Assembly (NCBI GenBank): GCA_020650975.1
Contig: JAIPMN010000799.1
Coordinates: forward strand, 60,601 to 124,600
Reading direction: 5' to 3'
Source of the DNA: Apostichopus californicus
Lineage: Eukaryota > Echinodermata > Holothuroidea > Aspidochirotida > Stichopodidae
Length of the DNA: 64,000 nucleotides
In this document: positions 49,295 to 63,785 of the stretch, in pieces
Position numbering within the stretch: position 1 is the first letter of the stretch
Layout of the letters: each line of letters opens with the position of its first letter
Translations under genes and position numbers: made by a program
Notes under the pieces: generated by a model
The model's database searches: none
What the model saw: only the letters and a program-made list of their open reading frames with translations
What the model was told of the DNA's origin: nothing

Positions 49295-49400
49295 CCATCC
49301 GAATATCAGATAATATCCCCCAAATATTATCAGATAACATCCTCCAAATATTACCAGATAATAATATCTTACAAATATTATCAGATAATATCCTCCCACC
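49295..49400. repeat. Short AT-rich tandem array
   Basis: About four copies of a 26-31 bp unit with the core CAAATATTATCAGATAA, with varying lengths between copies. Confidence 0.75.
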
Positions 49401-52400
49401 TCAGCAGGATCACAGTCGATAATAAAGCCATCAGCGATGCGTACTACATTTGTCTAACCACTCACAGATGTTTAAAAGACGGGACCCCCGCATGAAGCTT
49501 ATACCCTCGGACCTGGAACATGTTACCTCTGTAATACCTTCATGTAAAGCAAATAGACGGGTGGAATTATCATCGCCACATACCAACAAAGAGAATGAAT
49601 TTGCCTTCCAATTATCCACAGCAGGTACACTAACCGTATCCAAACAAACAACCGAGGAAAATGAAACAAAAGAGCATTAACAATCCATCGGTGATTACAA
49701 ATCTCTTTGCCTATAACATAATGTGACGTCAAATACACGAAATGCCACCGATAAAGTTTGGCATGCACCCCGCAGAGGGGAGTAATCCGATTGCACTAGT
49801 GCAGGGAAGTTCGAAGCAAAGATAAAATAAAAATAAAAAAAAGACACAAGAAAGGTTGACTGTAACATGACGATGTACTTTTAGACCGAGTCACATGTCA
49901 TGAGAGAGATTCGTAAAACTGACTGAATGGATGTGGAATAGTTATATATAGGGCTGGCTAATGGAAGGCAAAGCGAAGAAGCAAACATAAATTTACTGTT
50001 ATGTGTTGGAGGTGGTATAATATAACAGATGAGAGAGAATATTACAACTTCACCCAAGATAGAGAGCCAGGGCATAAAAACCAAATCACTTGATCCACTC
50101 ACTGTAACTTAGGTCTCATTCTCTGACATGGTAGATACTGTGATCTACGCGTTACTCATGGTTTTTAGGCCAAACTGATTTCAGCAAAGTCTAAAACTCA
50201 CATTTACAGAGTCACCAGCGCAAAAATTTGTGATATATATGTCTTTCTTCATTCATGTTTAAACACATCTAGTTGAATGCATGTTGGCGTTTGCAAATTT
50301 GATGTTGTCTAACACAGAAACTGCTGGGACCTAACATTACTTTATCTAATATTGATATTGTTTAACAGAGAAATATTGCTTAACATTCACCATGTAAACA
50401 TGAAACGAGACAGGCAAAAACGTACGTAGTAGAGTTAACGTCTCATTCCCTCCCACTACAACCCCCTTCCACCTTCACCCCAACTCTTCCAATCCCACCC
50501 CTTCCTCCCCCACCCTCCCCCCTCACAAAGCATTACAACAGATTTGTTGCATTGATCCCATCTTTCCATGTCACAGAATCTTTAGAGAAATACTAACTAT
50601 GCCATGCAAACCAGGCCGAGCCGAAACTGAGACTGTTCAAGTGATTCACTATATTATCATCTCCCCTTTCAGAAGTCTCGTAACTCCTCGTTCCATCGCA
50701 GCAATCGTGGTGTATATGTCTAATTGCCTATTGACGAGGATTTGCTGTTTCAAATACTGCGATGTGAGTAAGATATCCTACTGAGTTTACCCGCAATAAA
50801 TACTTCCCCGTTTCCAAACAATTTCACAGTTTCGTGTAAACAAAGCTCCCACTATCGGCATATCTCTCAAGAGACGCACGGTGGGAGTGTATATACTGGC
50901 TAAAACCTAAAAAAAAAAAAAAACGCCATACGACGAGCCGTCCTCTTCTTGCGTAGGCCTCGAGAACTGCAAACTAAAGTAAATTCTTTGGAAGCAATTA
51001 TCTGGCTCGCTTTGCTTTATGCGATGATCCATTAGTGTAGCAACTATAAGTATGTCAATAATGAATACTGTAGACTCTCGCTGTACCAAAGTCCGCAATC
51101 GACTTAATTAGATTTTGCACAATCCAAGCATCTGATAATAATTTTTACCCAAGGTACAAGTTACATGATATTTCTCCTCAACGGTGATAAGCTGCGGCTG
51201 GCAGAAGCTTTCATAATTGGCAGAAAATGAGCAGATTTTAAACATGGCGCACTTTTCAAGAAAACAGAATGACCCCCAGCTGTGACACTCGGAAAGGAAA
51301 GAAAGAAAAACAAAGTGGGAAGTTCAACAGCAACAAACATGACTTTTCATGACCACAAACATATAAAAGTTGACACGTTAATTTGTAAGACATACAAAAT
51401 TTTGTGAAAGAGATTTCCTATCTATATAAAACCCTGTTTTGAATTCTAGGTAAAAGTTCACAGAAGCCGGGGAGCGGGTGGTGACTAAGTCAAACTGATC
51501 AGCTTTATGGAGATTTGCCTATGGCGCATTCAAAACAAGACAAGGCCATGCGTGTTGCCACCCTTTCAAAAGTCTCCAGTCAGTCTACCATAAGACTCGA
51601 TGTAAACACAGTCAAAAGCTTTCGGGGGGAAATGTGACTAAGATTTGATCTTATGCATGTATTTAGAAAGAAAAAAAAGAACTATATTATTAAATGAACA
51701 GTTTCTCATCAGGAACCCTGAGAAGTGTTAGGGGGCATTTCTTCATGCTGAGAAATTAGGGTCTGACAAAATGCTCCCAGCTGAAAAGTTTTGAACAAGT
51801 TGACAAAATATATACCATGGACAAATAATATTTGTGTATGGAATGACCTGATTTGCTGAAAATTCAATTGACTGGGTGGGGTGGGGAATGAGAAACTGAT
51901 GTACCATAGGAATCCTCCAGAAACCCCATCACAAATTTCAGTTGAAATAATAATTATAATTGAGTAAATGTTGCAAAGTTTGTTCTTTGTAATGTGCATA
52001 TAATAATCATAATAATAATAATATTTACCAAAAAGTATCTGGGCTTTTATGAAATACTGAGAATCCAATCAAATTAAGTTTACATGTTCATTAAGTGATC
52101 ATAACATGGTGATAAATCTTAGGCAATGTGGGTCCCAAGTATCACACATTACAAAATTATTTGAATACTCTGTGAGGGTTTGTTGACAAAATCAATCTAT
52201 CTGTCTATCTGTCTAGATCTGTCTGTCTATCAATTCATTTTTCTACAATGCATCAGGTATACTGAAGAAAATCCCAGACAGGGTTGAAATATTTAATACA
52301 TTTTTGTACAAACTTTGTGTACTCAGTTTGTCTCGGTTCCAGTTTCTAAGAATTAGCATTTCGTAAAAATATGACACAAAGAGTTAAGTACAGTACTTCA

Positions 52401-55400
52401 ATTTAAATTAAAATATAATTATCTACATACTGTATAAGGCAGTACCACTCCACATCAAAACAAACTTCCTTGGTATACAGTAGCACACACTGTGCCAAAA
52501 CCTCATTTAAACTATTGGCACTGCCCATGGATAGGACGTCGAGGATGACCTACTGTACATATATATATAGTCTCCAGGGCTTTGATACGAGTGACCTATT
52601 ATTAGCTGCTCGTAGCAGTAGCGTAAGATTATTAAATCTGGTTGTACGGCACTTCTACCTCTCCCCTAGCTAGCCTATACTGCGGCTACACTGTACTATG
52701 AAACTACAGTACTTACATCTGTCACATGTATGAGATAGATACAGTTCCATGGCTCTGATTCATTACCAGGTATAGCTTGCCTCCTTCCTGAATTATTTAT
52801 TTTTAGAACATATATATCACAGTATAATTCACACGTGCACTTACTATAGCAGTATATAGTCATGTGACATGAACATTAAAAGCGGGCAAAAGAATAAACA
52901 AGTTATAATGCAGGTTGCTGCTACGGTTCGTGTATAGTGGCTAAGGGTTACCTAGGGAAAAGATGATGTGTTTATCGACAATTGAATGAATAGTGGTAGC
53001 ACACACCAAGTACTGTTAGAGGAAAGGGGGGGGAGGGGGGAGGAGTAGCCCGCGGAATAACCTCTCATCCCGACCCAATAGGTTCTGGGCCGTGCCCTGC
53101 AGACGATTTACTTCTTATATGCTCTCAAATATACCCACATCAGTGAGAAAGGAAGAGCAAGTATAGCAAGGGGAATTCTATGGAAACAAGTTAAAAGGAT
53201 ACAAACTTGTTAACACATGTTAAATAAAGATGATTTATGCAAAGCAAAGTTATCAGAGGCAGCTGCAAACCCAACTGGAACATCTGTAAACTATATATAG
53301 CGACAGCAACCTTAAACCTACTTAAATATCCCTGAATCAATCCATCACTTCTAAACATCGACATGTACCTATATTTTCTTAGCTCCTATTTTCCTTCTCT
53401 CTGTGATGCACATATATACTGCCTAACCATTTGGGCTGAATGTCTGCTGGGGTCAATAATGGATTGTTCTTTTTGTTGTGTTCTCAAAAACCTTCAGACT
53501 TGCGAGGCTGTACCTTATACTGACATGATTTATGCAAATACCGAACGCTGCTATCTCTGTATGTAATCTCTACGGTTGGTGATTGTGTAACAGAGAGACT
53601 ACACACTATACACCACTGGGGCCAGTACCACTTTTGCTTTGTTCAGGGCCAATTGGGCAGATGTTCTTTTATGAATCGATAGGATCCAGTCTGTAAATCC
53701 ATTATTATTCATTCAAAACGTTTCTTTCTATGAAGGATACCCTCTTCTCTACGCTCTCCCCCCTCTATGTCCACCCAATCTTGTGCTAGGCTGAACAAAT
53801 TGATCCTTCTTTTGTAGCTTGTTTGTGAATTAAAATACATCTAAGGACCAGAGGATTGAGGACAGGCTTTGTTCCGTCGTTCAGGTGTCCTCTGTCTAAT
53901 GATGATCCAATAGATGATTCTATCTGCTCAGAGAAACTCCAAGGACGAAGGCTCTTAAGCCTTCTTAGAAACCCACAATGGCAAAAACCTCAAGCAACAT
54001 CAGGAAGCAACACTTGCACGGGCTTTTAAGTGAGGACAATATCTGAAATGTGTAAAGCTGTGCTTTTACATGTCAACAGTGGCTATGGCCCTCGGTGCTT
54101 TCAGTAACAGATCTATATCTAACAGTGACTGATGTCAAGCTCGTTGAAGGAATGACAGAAACAACTATTCAATCAATTCCTACTTCAATGTAAACAAACA
54201 ATAGCTATTAAACAGATAGACTTACAGACACATATTTAATGAGGTCTTGAAAATATTGCACTTTGTAACAAGTTTGTCAATGAGGAGGATGAAAGAAAAA
54301 TATTTTAGTCAGGACTTTGAAGAAACTTTGGGACCAAACAGATAAAATTGCTCCTTCTGTTAATGAAGTTGTGCATGCCTGCCTTAATCTTCTATCCCAA
54401 TCTCTTTCACCAACCCTTCATCCCTACACTCCATCCTCCCCTCGCCATTCCAATCATCTCCCTCTGGCCCTACATCCTGCTTTCGTTTCCCCACCATCCT
54501 CCTCCTCCTCCCCCCTCACAAAACAAACTCCCCATAGTGATAAAAAATAGATATATATTTGAGCCTACCCCTCTACCTCAAGTCACACACTGTGATATAT
54601 GTACATGTACTGCTCTGCCAAAATATTTGCTCTAAATCTCTGTATAAAGTCTGTATAAAGTCGGTGATCATCGGAAAAATAGCACGATACAGAATCCTAT
54701 CAAAGAAGTTATATACCCACACAGTACAGAGTTACAGAACAAATACATTAAAATCTGTTGCTAAATGTGGTCCCCTTAAAGAGATCTCAACTCCAGACAA
54801 AGTAAACTTTGACTTATATTAATTCAAAGTGCTTTTGTCAATCCCACAAAAGCATCTAATCCCTCCCAGCTCTTCTTGTTCAGAGAGCGAAAAGAGGAAT
54901 GCTCCCCTTTTGACCCCAACTACAACTATTTGTCCATATATGTGGTTTTCCCTGATTGCCTGATCAGATCAAGTGCTGGCTGGCAGGCACTGATCTATGT
55001 AGGTCGGTCGTTGTTGCTTGCTGCTGCTGCCTCTGTTATTGACAATGAAATGTAAGCTGCTACCCCATACCAATTACAGAATGTTGTAATACAAACAGAG
55101 TACAAACAGAGGAAAGTGTTTCTTAAATATCATATTCAACAAAGTTAATGACACACGGACAGGTAAAAACGGCAGGTATATTCGTGAGAGAGGAATTGAA
55201 GGCAGGTTTTTAAACTTTAACAGGGCTTAGATTTTTCAGGTTTGTCCACAAAGTTTAACAAACCCAATTCCCGAGTATTACCCAAACTAAGATTGCAAAT
55301 CATCTAACTAATTTAAAGAGACCGATGTTTGAATTTCTTCCCTTCAGTCTTTAAGATCCGCCCCCCCTCCCATCCCCAGGGACCCTTTTTTTCCCCGTAA

Positions 55401-58400
55401 TAATACTAATCATGCGTAAACAGCAAACCGATCAGACAAACTTGAAACTGTCCACTGATTTAGTTCATTACTCAAAAAGAAACTTGATAATTAGTCAAAC
55501 AAATGACAATGACTGTTTATTATGCAGTTTAACTATGAAATGGCATCAAAGAGTTTTAATCAAAATCAACACAAAAAAATTGATTTAGTGTGATTTGCAG
55601 ACTACTTTTCCGTCCAGTAGTAATCTGAACTGAATCACCTACACTATCAGCAGAGATAATAATTTCCAAAGCGAGCTTTCCTTTAAGTTTTTCTGATTTT
55701 GTTTTCGTTTTAAAGGAGCCGCTCTCGTAGACGTGTCAGTCAAATAATAAAGACAGCTGCTGTATAGAAAAGCACCGAACTTAAAAGTCATCAAATGGAC
55801 TGTAAACATCACTCGCTGCCGGAGAAGATGCAAATCGATGGCAGGTGTACAGTCCAAAGTCAAAACAAGGTAGAAGAAAGAAACGGGCAAATCGAGTAAA
55901 GCGGTGAGGTTTGTATCATGAATAATCTTGAGTCACTCACTACATGATGATCATTCCAAATTATCCTGCCTGTACCAAAGACAGACGGCAAACAAAAAAG
56001 GGAAAGAAAATTAAAGGTCTAAGGCGTGCTTCGGTTACTCATTCAGCTGATGAGGCTTTTTGTCAATTGTTTGTTTAGAGTATGACCAAGCACGAATTTT
56101 GATCAAAATGGACGACATGGGGGAAATTCTTTTTTCCATGCATTGCACTCTTAGGAACTTGTGACACTAAGCACTTTTTTCCTATCAAAAAGATCTTGGT
56201 TAAATAATAACACTTCCATCCCGATAACTTCCACCGAAAGCTCATGGTGCAGTAGAAATCATATTTGTAATTATCCATCCGTCCGTCCCACGAAATGCAA
56301 ACAAGTGATTTAGCTATTTTCGATTTGAAATGTTGGAGAGTAATAACGTGCAAGTTAAGTTCAGCTGTATACAATGGAAGAACAGTTACGTGACCATTGA
56401 CCAATTAAGATTAAAATCCTCTCAAATATCAACTACTAGAACTTAAATACTAAAAGTTCTGTCCAATTTCATAATTAGAAAGCTCTAGACATCAAGAACA
56501 TAATTAATGTAATATCTCTAAATTCACCCCCATTCACTCCTTCCTCGCCTCATCCTCTCCTTTCTCATTATCTCCCTACTTCCTTGATTACCATATATTA
56601 TTCCTCCCTCCCCCAATCCCTCCTTCCCACTCCCCTCATCTTCCCCTACCCCCATACTCTCTTTTTCCCAAACAGTCTGATGCTCCCATCTCCTAATCTT
56701 GCTATTCACTTTCCCCATTCTCTCCTTCCTGCCCTCCCCTCATCCATCCCTCCCTCCTTCTCTCCCTTTCCCCAATCTCTCCTGCCTCCTCTTCCCTCAT
56801 CCATCCCTACCCCCCCCACATACTCTCCCTTTCCCCAATCTCTCCTGCCTTCTCCTGCCTCCACTTCCCTCATCCATCCCTTCTCCCTTACTGTTCATCC
56901 TCCCGTTCTCATCCTTCTTCTCCTGTACATCCCCAGTCCTTGTCATATAATACCTGTATATCAAAACTACAACAATCATGTTTCTTAAGCGGTAATTACG
57001 AAAGCATTTTTCTTGTGACAATATTCACAATAACTCACAGAATTACTATGAATATAAGTTATATAATCAATATTATTTATCTTCCCATTCCATTCCATCA
57101 CTTCCCCTCACCCGACCCCAGTCCCCTACATTTCTGAACATCTCCTTTTTTTCATACACTACTTGTTACAGCCATATATATTGAAAGACATATAGTAATC
57201 TGATTTTACAGTTTGCATCACTTTCCATTGTGTATTAACACTGAACACACACAAAAAAAACACCTATTAGCCAGCATGGGTTTTCCCCTTCCATATGGAC
57301 AGTTACATCTCATAATTGTCTGTAACAAGCAACAGATCAAGGTTGATTTCCTCATAAATGCAAGGTTTCTAATTAAGTCTCATGCCACATGTGTAAATAA
57401 GTGTGTGTTTTATCACTACAGTGTATTCATGCTAATCACAGATTTTATCACACAACCAGTACCGAATTCATGGCTTAACATATTGTTTATGTGATAATGT
57501 GTTAAATGATGGGAAAGGGATGGGGGTGGGGGGGATGAGAGATGAGGAATTAATCGTGGAGGTTAGAACAAGGACATCCCTACCACGCACACTTGAACAC
57601 ACCCAGAGCTCTGCGAACATATGGAGATATTTATAAGACTATCAGCTTATCAGTGCAACAATCAAACACAGATAATTCATTTCTTAAGACCCTACTATTA
57701 TTTTAAGAATAGGTACACTATTCTCAAATATAAAAACTTTATCCTCCAATAACTGACAGAAACACATACTGTCAGTCTCTCACTTGTAACAAGAATTTGT
57801 GATCTTAAACGTAAATAATACAGACGCACTTAACACAACTCAAGCATGACATAATATGCATGATCGACATGTAAGATCAATTAAACTGTACAGCATTTCC
57901 TGCACACAGGGCTATAGGTTTAATCACATGAAACAAGATCCTACTCCTCCAGACAAACATAATTAATGCAGCCACTGCAGAGAGTTACAGCTAATGCATG
58001 CAGCCTATCATAGACCACGTTGTCAGAGGTTCATTACCCCGCAACACTGACGGCTACAGTGAGCTATACATGTGATATAGTACCTTAGGTGTCTCTATCC
58101 CATCAACTCAAAGATTCCATCAATTGAATCCTCACAAATAGTACAAACCACGACGAACGACACACAGTGACAACTAACCTTTCTCTTGATAACCAACAAA
58201 AGCTGACTAAACCAACATGTTGTGTCCCCACTAGAATAAACCCCGGACGACAGCAGCAGCCGCAATCAATTCCAGTCTCCACAATGAGAGAGGTTTTATC
58301 TCCTTGCCTCTCTATTCACGTACTTAGCACCCCGGCTCTCCGTGCAAATAGTATCCATCCAGAGTGAAGTGTCTATCATTGTACAACAACAGTATATATT

Positions 58401-58657
58401 GCACAGTTCATTACACAGGTGATATCCCAACGTAAAAGTCAACAGGGGAGTTATGAGCTGGTGCCCTCCTTTCAGTACGTCCTGTGAAGCATTACGACAA
58501 CCACGACCGACGACGTCCACATATCACTAACTGCAAACAGCATCACAGGGTTCAATGATATAGCTGCATTTGCCTGTATCTCCCAATGGGAGTCATCTGA
58601 TCACTTTGTACTGCCACTGCCGATAGGCTAAATGATTACTACAGCAGCTAACTGGCC
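49401..58657. other. Non-coding stretch upstream of ASH1L
   Basis: A (TCTG/TCTA)n microsatellite lies at about 52195-52235, a G-run near 53027, and repeated CCCTCATCCATCCCT/TTTCCCCAATCTCTCCTGCC pyrimidine units at about 56590-56900. A weak exon-like segment bounded by CCCCTTTCAG and GTGAGTAAG lies near 50670-50762 (plus strand), but its translation matches nothing known to me. Confidence 0.5.
56590..56935. repeat. Pyrimidine-rich low-complexity repeat
   Basis: Imperfect repeats built on CCCTTTCCCCAATCTCTCCT and CTTCCCTCATCCATCCCT. The open frames here on both strands come from the repeat. Confidence 0.8.
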
Positions 58658-58665
58658 ATGTTAGC

Positions 58666-59223
58666 TCAGACAATCTCGATGCTGTTCAAAGCTAATTTAC
58701 ATAGTCTCTTTAATTTGTGTATAGACCTCAAGGCATATATTACCAAAAAGTTATGGAGTGAAATGTTTTGTAACAGTGGAATTGCAGCACAGCAAGTTAG
58801 TAGTTCAAGCACTAGGGGGCGAATCCCAATTGGTAGATATTTTAAAGTGATTATTACTGAGGGGGCAGTATTAAAGCAATTCAAGAAGGTGTGAATGGGG
58901 AGAGATATCATCGCATATCGTAATACAAACACAGGAACGGCACAAACCGTGCAAATGAAAATAGGTGTCAAGTTCATTTTTCTCTGTAGGTATTTTGTAA
59001 TACTGGAGGTCATGAATAAATCAGTAGCTGCATGGGTGGTTATATTTCTGCGTGTGTTAATGTGTATGTATGTGAGTGAGTGAAATATTAGATGTTGGTT
59101 TATATTCAAATATTCTACAATGAATAAGGTAACAACCATCTGCACCAAATGCCTACTATGATGGAGCTGGTTCATGCTCCCTGAAAATACAAGGGGAAAG
59201 ATACTTAGAATGAGGTATACCAC
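58666..59223 (-). other. Unassigned 185-codon open frame, hydrophobic
   Basis: This is the longest open frame outside ASH1L that is not a shadow of an ASH1L exon. The predicted product is rich in Ile, Leu, Phe and Thr, with possible membrane-like segments (for example FICTVCAVPVFVL), but I recognise no family. AT-rich DNA can give such frames by chance, and the complementary strand is also partly open. It could be a decayed mobile element, an uncharacterised exon or nothing. Confidence 0.15.
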
Positions 59224-62200
59224 TAGAAACCAATCATATTAAATGGCACAAAGGGTCAGACATTCCAAAAATCAGTCATCCATGAACTAAATTTGAGCCA
59301 AAAATCATTTTCATAGTTTCAGATAATGCTTTGTTGCCCTTACTCCACACTTACACCACTTCTTCACCCCCTCCAACACCAACCCACCTGCACCGCTGGT
59401 AAGCATGACTTTCTTGTTTAATTATTTATTTATATTTTTATTTTTTTTTAAGATGAGCCAAGTGTGAAGATAATATACTTGTAACAGTTATGAAATATCT
59501 TGGATAAACAATTTTTAAGTTCCAATGATAATAATTATGAAGACAAACAGAGCATGGGGTCACAATTAAAGCAAATGTACCATATAGAGGGAGCTCTATG
59601 AAAACTGATTAGTGGGATCTGTTTATAAGTAGATTAGATCCATAATGTATCTGTGAAAAAAAACAGGTAGGGTCTGTTGCAGACTATTAACTTAAATGTG
59701 AGTCAATGACTGAGCAATTTTCAAATTAGTTTAGAAAATTTGTGAAAGTTGTTAGGACACTTTATTATCATATGCATGTATGTGTACATCACAAAGTTAA
59801 TTACCTTTACCAATTTTTAGTTGTTCCTTACATATTAACAAAGCATTGTGGATAATTTAAACCACAGAATAAGAACTATTGACACTCATTGGTAGGAGCA
59901 CACAATAACAGATGTTCATTAACATGAATGTGATATATTTGAATGCTGATATAACACAGAGAGGTTAAAGGTCAAGGTATAGCTTTCAGACGACCTATTT
60001 AGGAAACATGAAAACCATGAGGCAGAAAGACATTAGCTTCCTGAAAACAACTGGAACATGTCAACTGACAGTTAGAAGCACGTACCAACTTTAAGGGGGG
60101 AAAAAAGTGATCTCTCTTTCTCAAAGCAGTTTTTTATTGATTTTTGTTCGTTTTGTATTATGCTATCCAATACTAAAATGTTAGATACCACTGCAGTTAA
60201 TCAGCTTAAGAATATTCAAGTTGCAATCTAAATAATGGCATTTATAAGTAAAACATTTTGATAGTCTCAAATTTGCTTCTTACATGAGATCAAAAAATAG
60301 TTATGTAAATGTGTCAGTCATAGATTTACATTATGTAAATCGTATATCACTGCAAAACTTATAATCACCCTCTATAGGACACGTGGGATAAAAGCACTGC
60401 CTCCTTCCTGCAGGCCACATCATTTCACTGGAGTCAACGCAAGGTTGTTTTCAATGGCCTAATTAATGAGCCATGCCTGGAACCTTATATCAATGGAGGA
60501 CATGAAATATGTATACTTTGGAAAGTTTTTATATATATCCGGCCTACTTATGATATGTGGATATACTTCAACAAGACAGATGGGCAGTGCAGCACGAAAT
60601 ACTCTCTGATCCCATAAACTACGATGAGTACATTTTTATCCGAGGGGAGGGGGGGGTGGAGAGGAAGGGGGAACAGTGCTAAAATGTTACCAACTTTTTG
60701 TAAGCTAGGTTGATTTTTAGTGCTAATGTAGCATGGAGGAGACAGGTAAATTTATAGAGATGTGAAGCAAAATACATTGTCAATTCTTTCGGCATGTGAA
60801 TTGGGATTAATAAGTTTCACCGTGGACCGCCAGATCAATGCCGTGCCTACCTCTGCTCTAAAGTAATGCCAACACAACCGTCTCTCAAGTGTCACCTAAT
60901 TGAACAGAAGCATTCCGAAGGAAGAAAAATAATTTCCATGGTGTTGTCAATTTCAATTAGCTGAACTATTCAACTTAACAGTTCAAACAATGCAAAGATG
61001 CTCGTAACAAGCATTAATTAATTGAAAACAGCTGTGTTCATGCATGAGGACCTTACATTTGGATAACAATATAAAGTAATAGATTGTCTGGGCAACACCT
61101 TTGTCAGGCTTGAATGGTGATTTTTGCTTTACAATGAACAAGAATGCCAGCAGGCTTATCGATTCCTGATCACGCTGTCTATGAAAACATTAAATGCAAT
61201 ACTGTATGCACACTAAAACGAAAGTGTTGACAAAGTTTGGTTGAAAACACTTATATGAAACTATATATATGTATGAAGTGCATCCAAGTGTTTCTTAAGT
61301 TGTCATATTTACAACTTACAATATTTTAGTCTGTAAATTATCTTGACCTGAAATGACCTATTATTGAGCTCTTCCAAAGGTTAAGGGGTTCTTTCCCTTA
61401 ATACTACTACAGGTACTACAGAGATCAGCATAACAACAATGAAGTTCAACAAAGATATACTTTTGAATATATTAACTATAACATACAATATAAGGCTTTC
61501 AGTCAGACTTTGATCTCTACTGACCCTCAAAGAATTTCCTCCTCCATCAAATAATAGGAATCTTATTCAGAATGTTCTCAATTGAAGATAGATAAGTGGA
61601 TCTTACCCTGTACATTACAAGTATGAAATTCAGCCCAAGCTACACTTCTTGAGTTATGGTATACCTTTACAAGATTTACAGACTTTGACCTCAGTTGTCC
61701 TGAAATGAACTTTGAACCATATCCTACACATCCAGTACCGCTTACATCCAAGGTCTACTCTTGTTCTTCAAATTGCAGGCCTTCAAGTTCTAATACGAAC
61801 CTATAGACATTGATCTTCTACTTCACAGACAGCAAGAAAGAAAAAAAAAAACCTGACCAGGAAGCCTGTCTACTGCTTTTTCTACATATTGAGCAATTAG
61901 AAGTTGCTTCATTGAGCCAATGGTTAACAGGGGGAAATTCCCCAAACACAGTCACTGAACCAGAAGGAAGAGGTGTTAACTATTACATTGGCCTAATTTC
62001 TCAGAGGAGAGGTATTTCTGGGTTAGTCAATATTCATCACATGCTTTAGTGGTACACAGACCATATCACTGACTAGCACACACTTGACAGATATAGGGAG
62101 GGTTGGAGGAGGGGGAAGGGGGCATACATGAAAAGAATGAAAAGTAAGAGTGGGAGGTGAGTAGGGGACAGTGGGGGTGGGGAGTGGGGAGTGGGGAGTG

Positions 62201-63700
62201 GCAGGGGAAAGAGGGAAAGATTTAAAGAACTATAAGTATGAGGAGAAGGAAGTCCTTCTGAAACAGTAAACAACTAGGCTATTGATAGCAATTCCCAAAG
62301 GGAGGGGGGGGAGATTTTCCATGGACCCTCAATCAACACTGTGGTTAAAGGATTTATGTGATGTATGATTACCTTGAAGTTATTTCATAATTTCTTTGTC
62401 CAAGCAACTCATATAGCTGACCTTGCTTGGGAAATAGAAACTGTTGAACGAGTATTCCAAGAGTAATAAAAACCCTATCGGCTGGAGTATGATTCAAACC
62501 AGTGATCATCATGCTGTACGTAACTTTGTACTCATACAGCTCCCATCTTCCAATGACATTTCAAAACACATCAAAATCAACAAGTGCACAATTTCGTCAC
62601 TTCAAAAACACCCTCGGGAATCAAGATTACGAAAACGCGGACTTAAGTTTAAAGTGTTCCACTTCAATTCCAAAGTATTGTGAGTCTGTCCGTTCACAGT
62701 TAGTATTAGGTACCACCATGTCAAAGGTAAGATGCTGCAGCCAACCTGCATCCAGGCTGCTATATATATGTAACCTATTGAACTCTGCCTGTTTCACACA
62801 TTATACTATACATTGCTGGTCTCTATTGGTTGATATAGATCCAATATCCCAGCTGAGCAGAATTTTTGCAGATGCAGCAACATTTCCATTTGAAAAGTAG
62901 TCTTTGTAAATACATGACCATGAATCCAAGACCATCTTAAGATATATTCTCCATGTCTTGAAACAATTTACAGTTACTGTGTCAATATCACAGCAACCCA
63001 CCCACCCACCCAATCATTAACTTGTGAGCAATTCCTTCAGGTAAACAGACATTGACCTACGACAGAGGTACACAATCATCATATACAGTAACTCAGATAA
63101 CAAAGCACAACTGTTCACATTACATGTAGTATCTATACACTCTATATGGATAAGCAAAGACAATAAATCTATCAAGCATAAACTGTACGAGTCTGAAGTA
63201 CTATTAACATATTACCACAAATCTATGGCATGTAACATAGTCAAGGCCATATGCCTAGTCTCCACTGCCTAACATGGAACTATAAGTGCCCACGTATGAC
63301 GTTAAAAACCGTCACAATGACAAATCAACATACATACCTACAATAATGTCCTCCGAGAAGCAGAGCCGGAGAGGAAAATTTCCACGGAAAAACGAAGCTC
63401 ACAGGATCTTTTTCTGCTTAATCCTAACGTTCCATCAATCACAAGACAAAATGGTCAATTTTTTTTTTCCAATCCAGTAATAATTGTTGTTTATATTTAC
63501 AGTACTTGAATGGCTGTTAGAATCTTTTATAGCCGTTCACGAAATATCGAGCAGCTTCCAAATATTAACAATGCCACATAGGTGTTGCAGATGTCACTCC
63601 ACATGAGTTATGCTATATGTACACATACATATATATATATAAATATGTATATACATTACAACAACAGTCAAACGAGTATATGAAGCTTATGCTAACACAG
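59224..63700. other. Non-coding stretch at the high-coordinate end
   Basis: AT-rich, with a G-run near 60645, a G4-forming GGGGAGT repeat at 62173-62207 and a TATA-type (AT)n stretch at about 63630. A GGTTTGAATC sequence on the minus strand near 62500 resembles a decayed Pol III B-box. No exon could be assigned. Confidence 0.5.
62173..62207 (+). repeat. GGGGAGT repeat, strong quadruplex motif
   Basis: Five G-blocks of four to five residues spaced by T or AGT, an ideal short-loop G-quadruplex pattern. Confidence 0.7.
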
Positions 63701-63785
63701 CACTTCACCAGAGATCGCCTTATCACCTCTATCAGCAAACAACCAATATCCATTTCATGCAGTACTAATCTCTACGATACTTATC

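Noticed and set aside
49431-49680. Overlapping open frames of 70 and 76 codons on both strands
   Set aside because: Neither resembles a known family, and no splice context links them to ASH1L.
50670-50762. Exon-like segment on the plus strand with strong acceptor and donor
   Set aside because: The only open phase gives an unrecognisable Cys/Val-rich peptide and no neighbouring exons could be joined.
56584-56988. 134-codon Pro/Ser/Leu-rich plus-strand frame
   Set aside because: It is produced by the CCCTCATCCATCCCT-type pyrimidine repeat, not by a gene.
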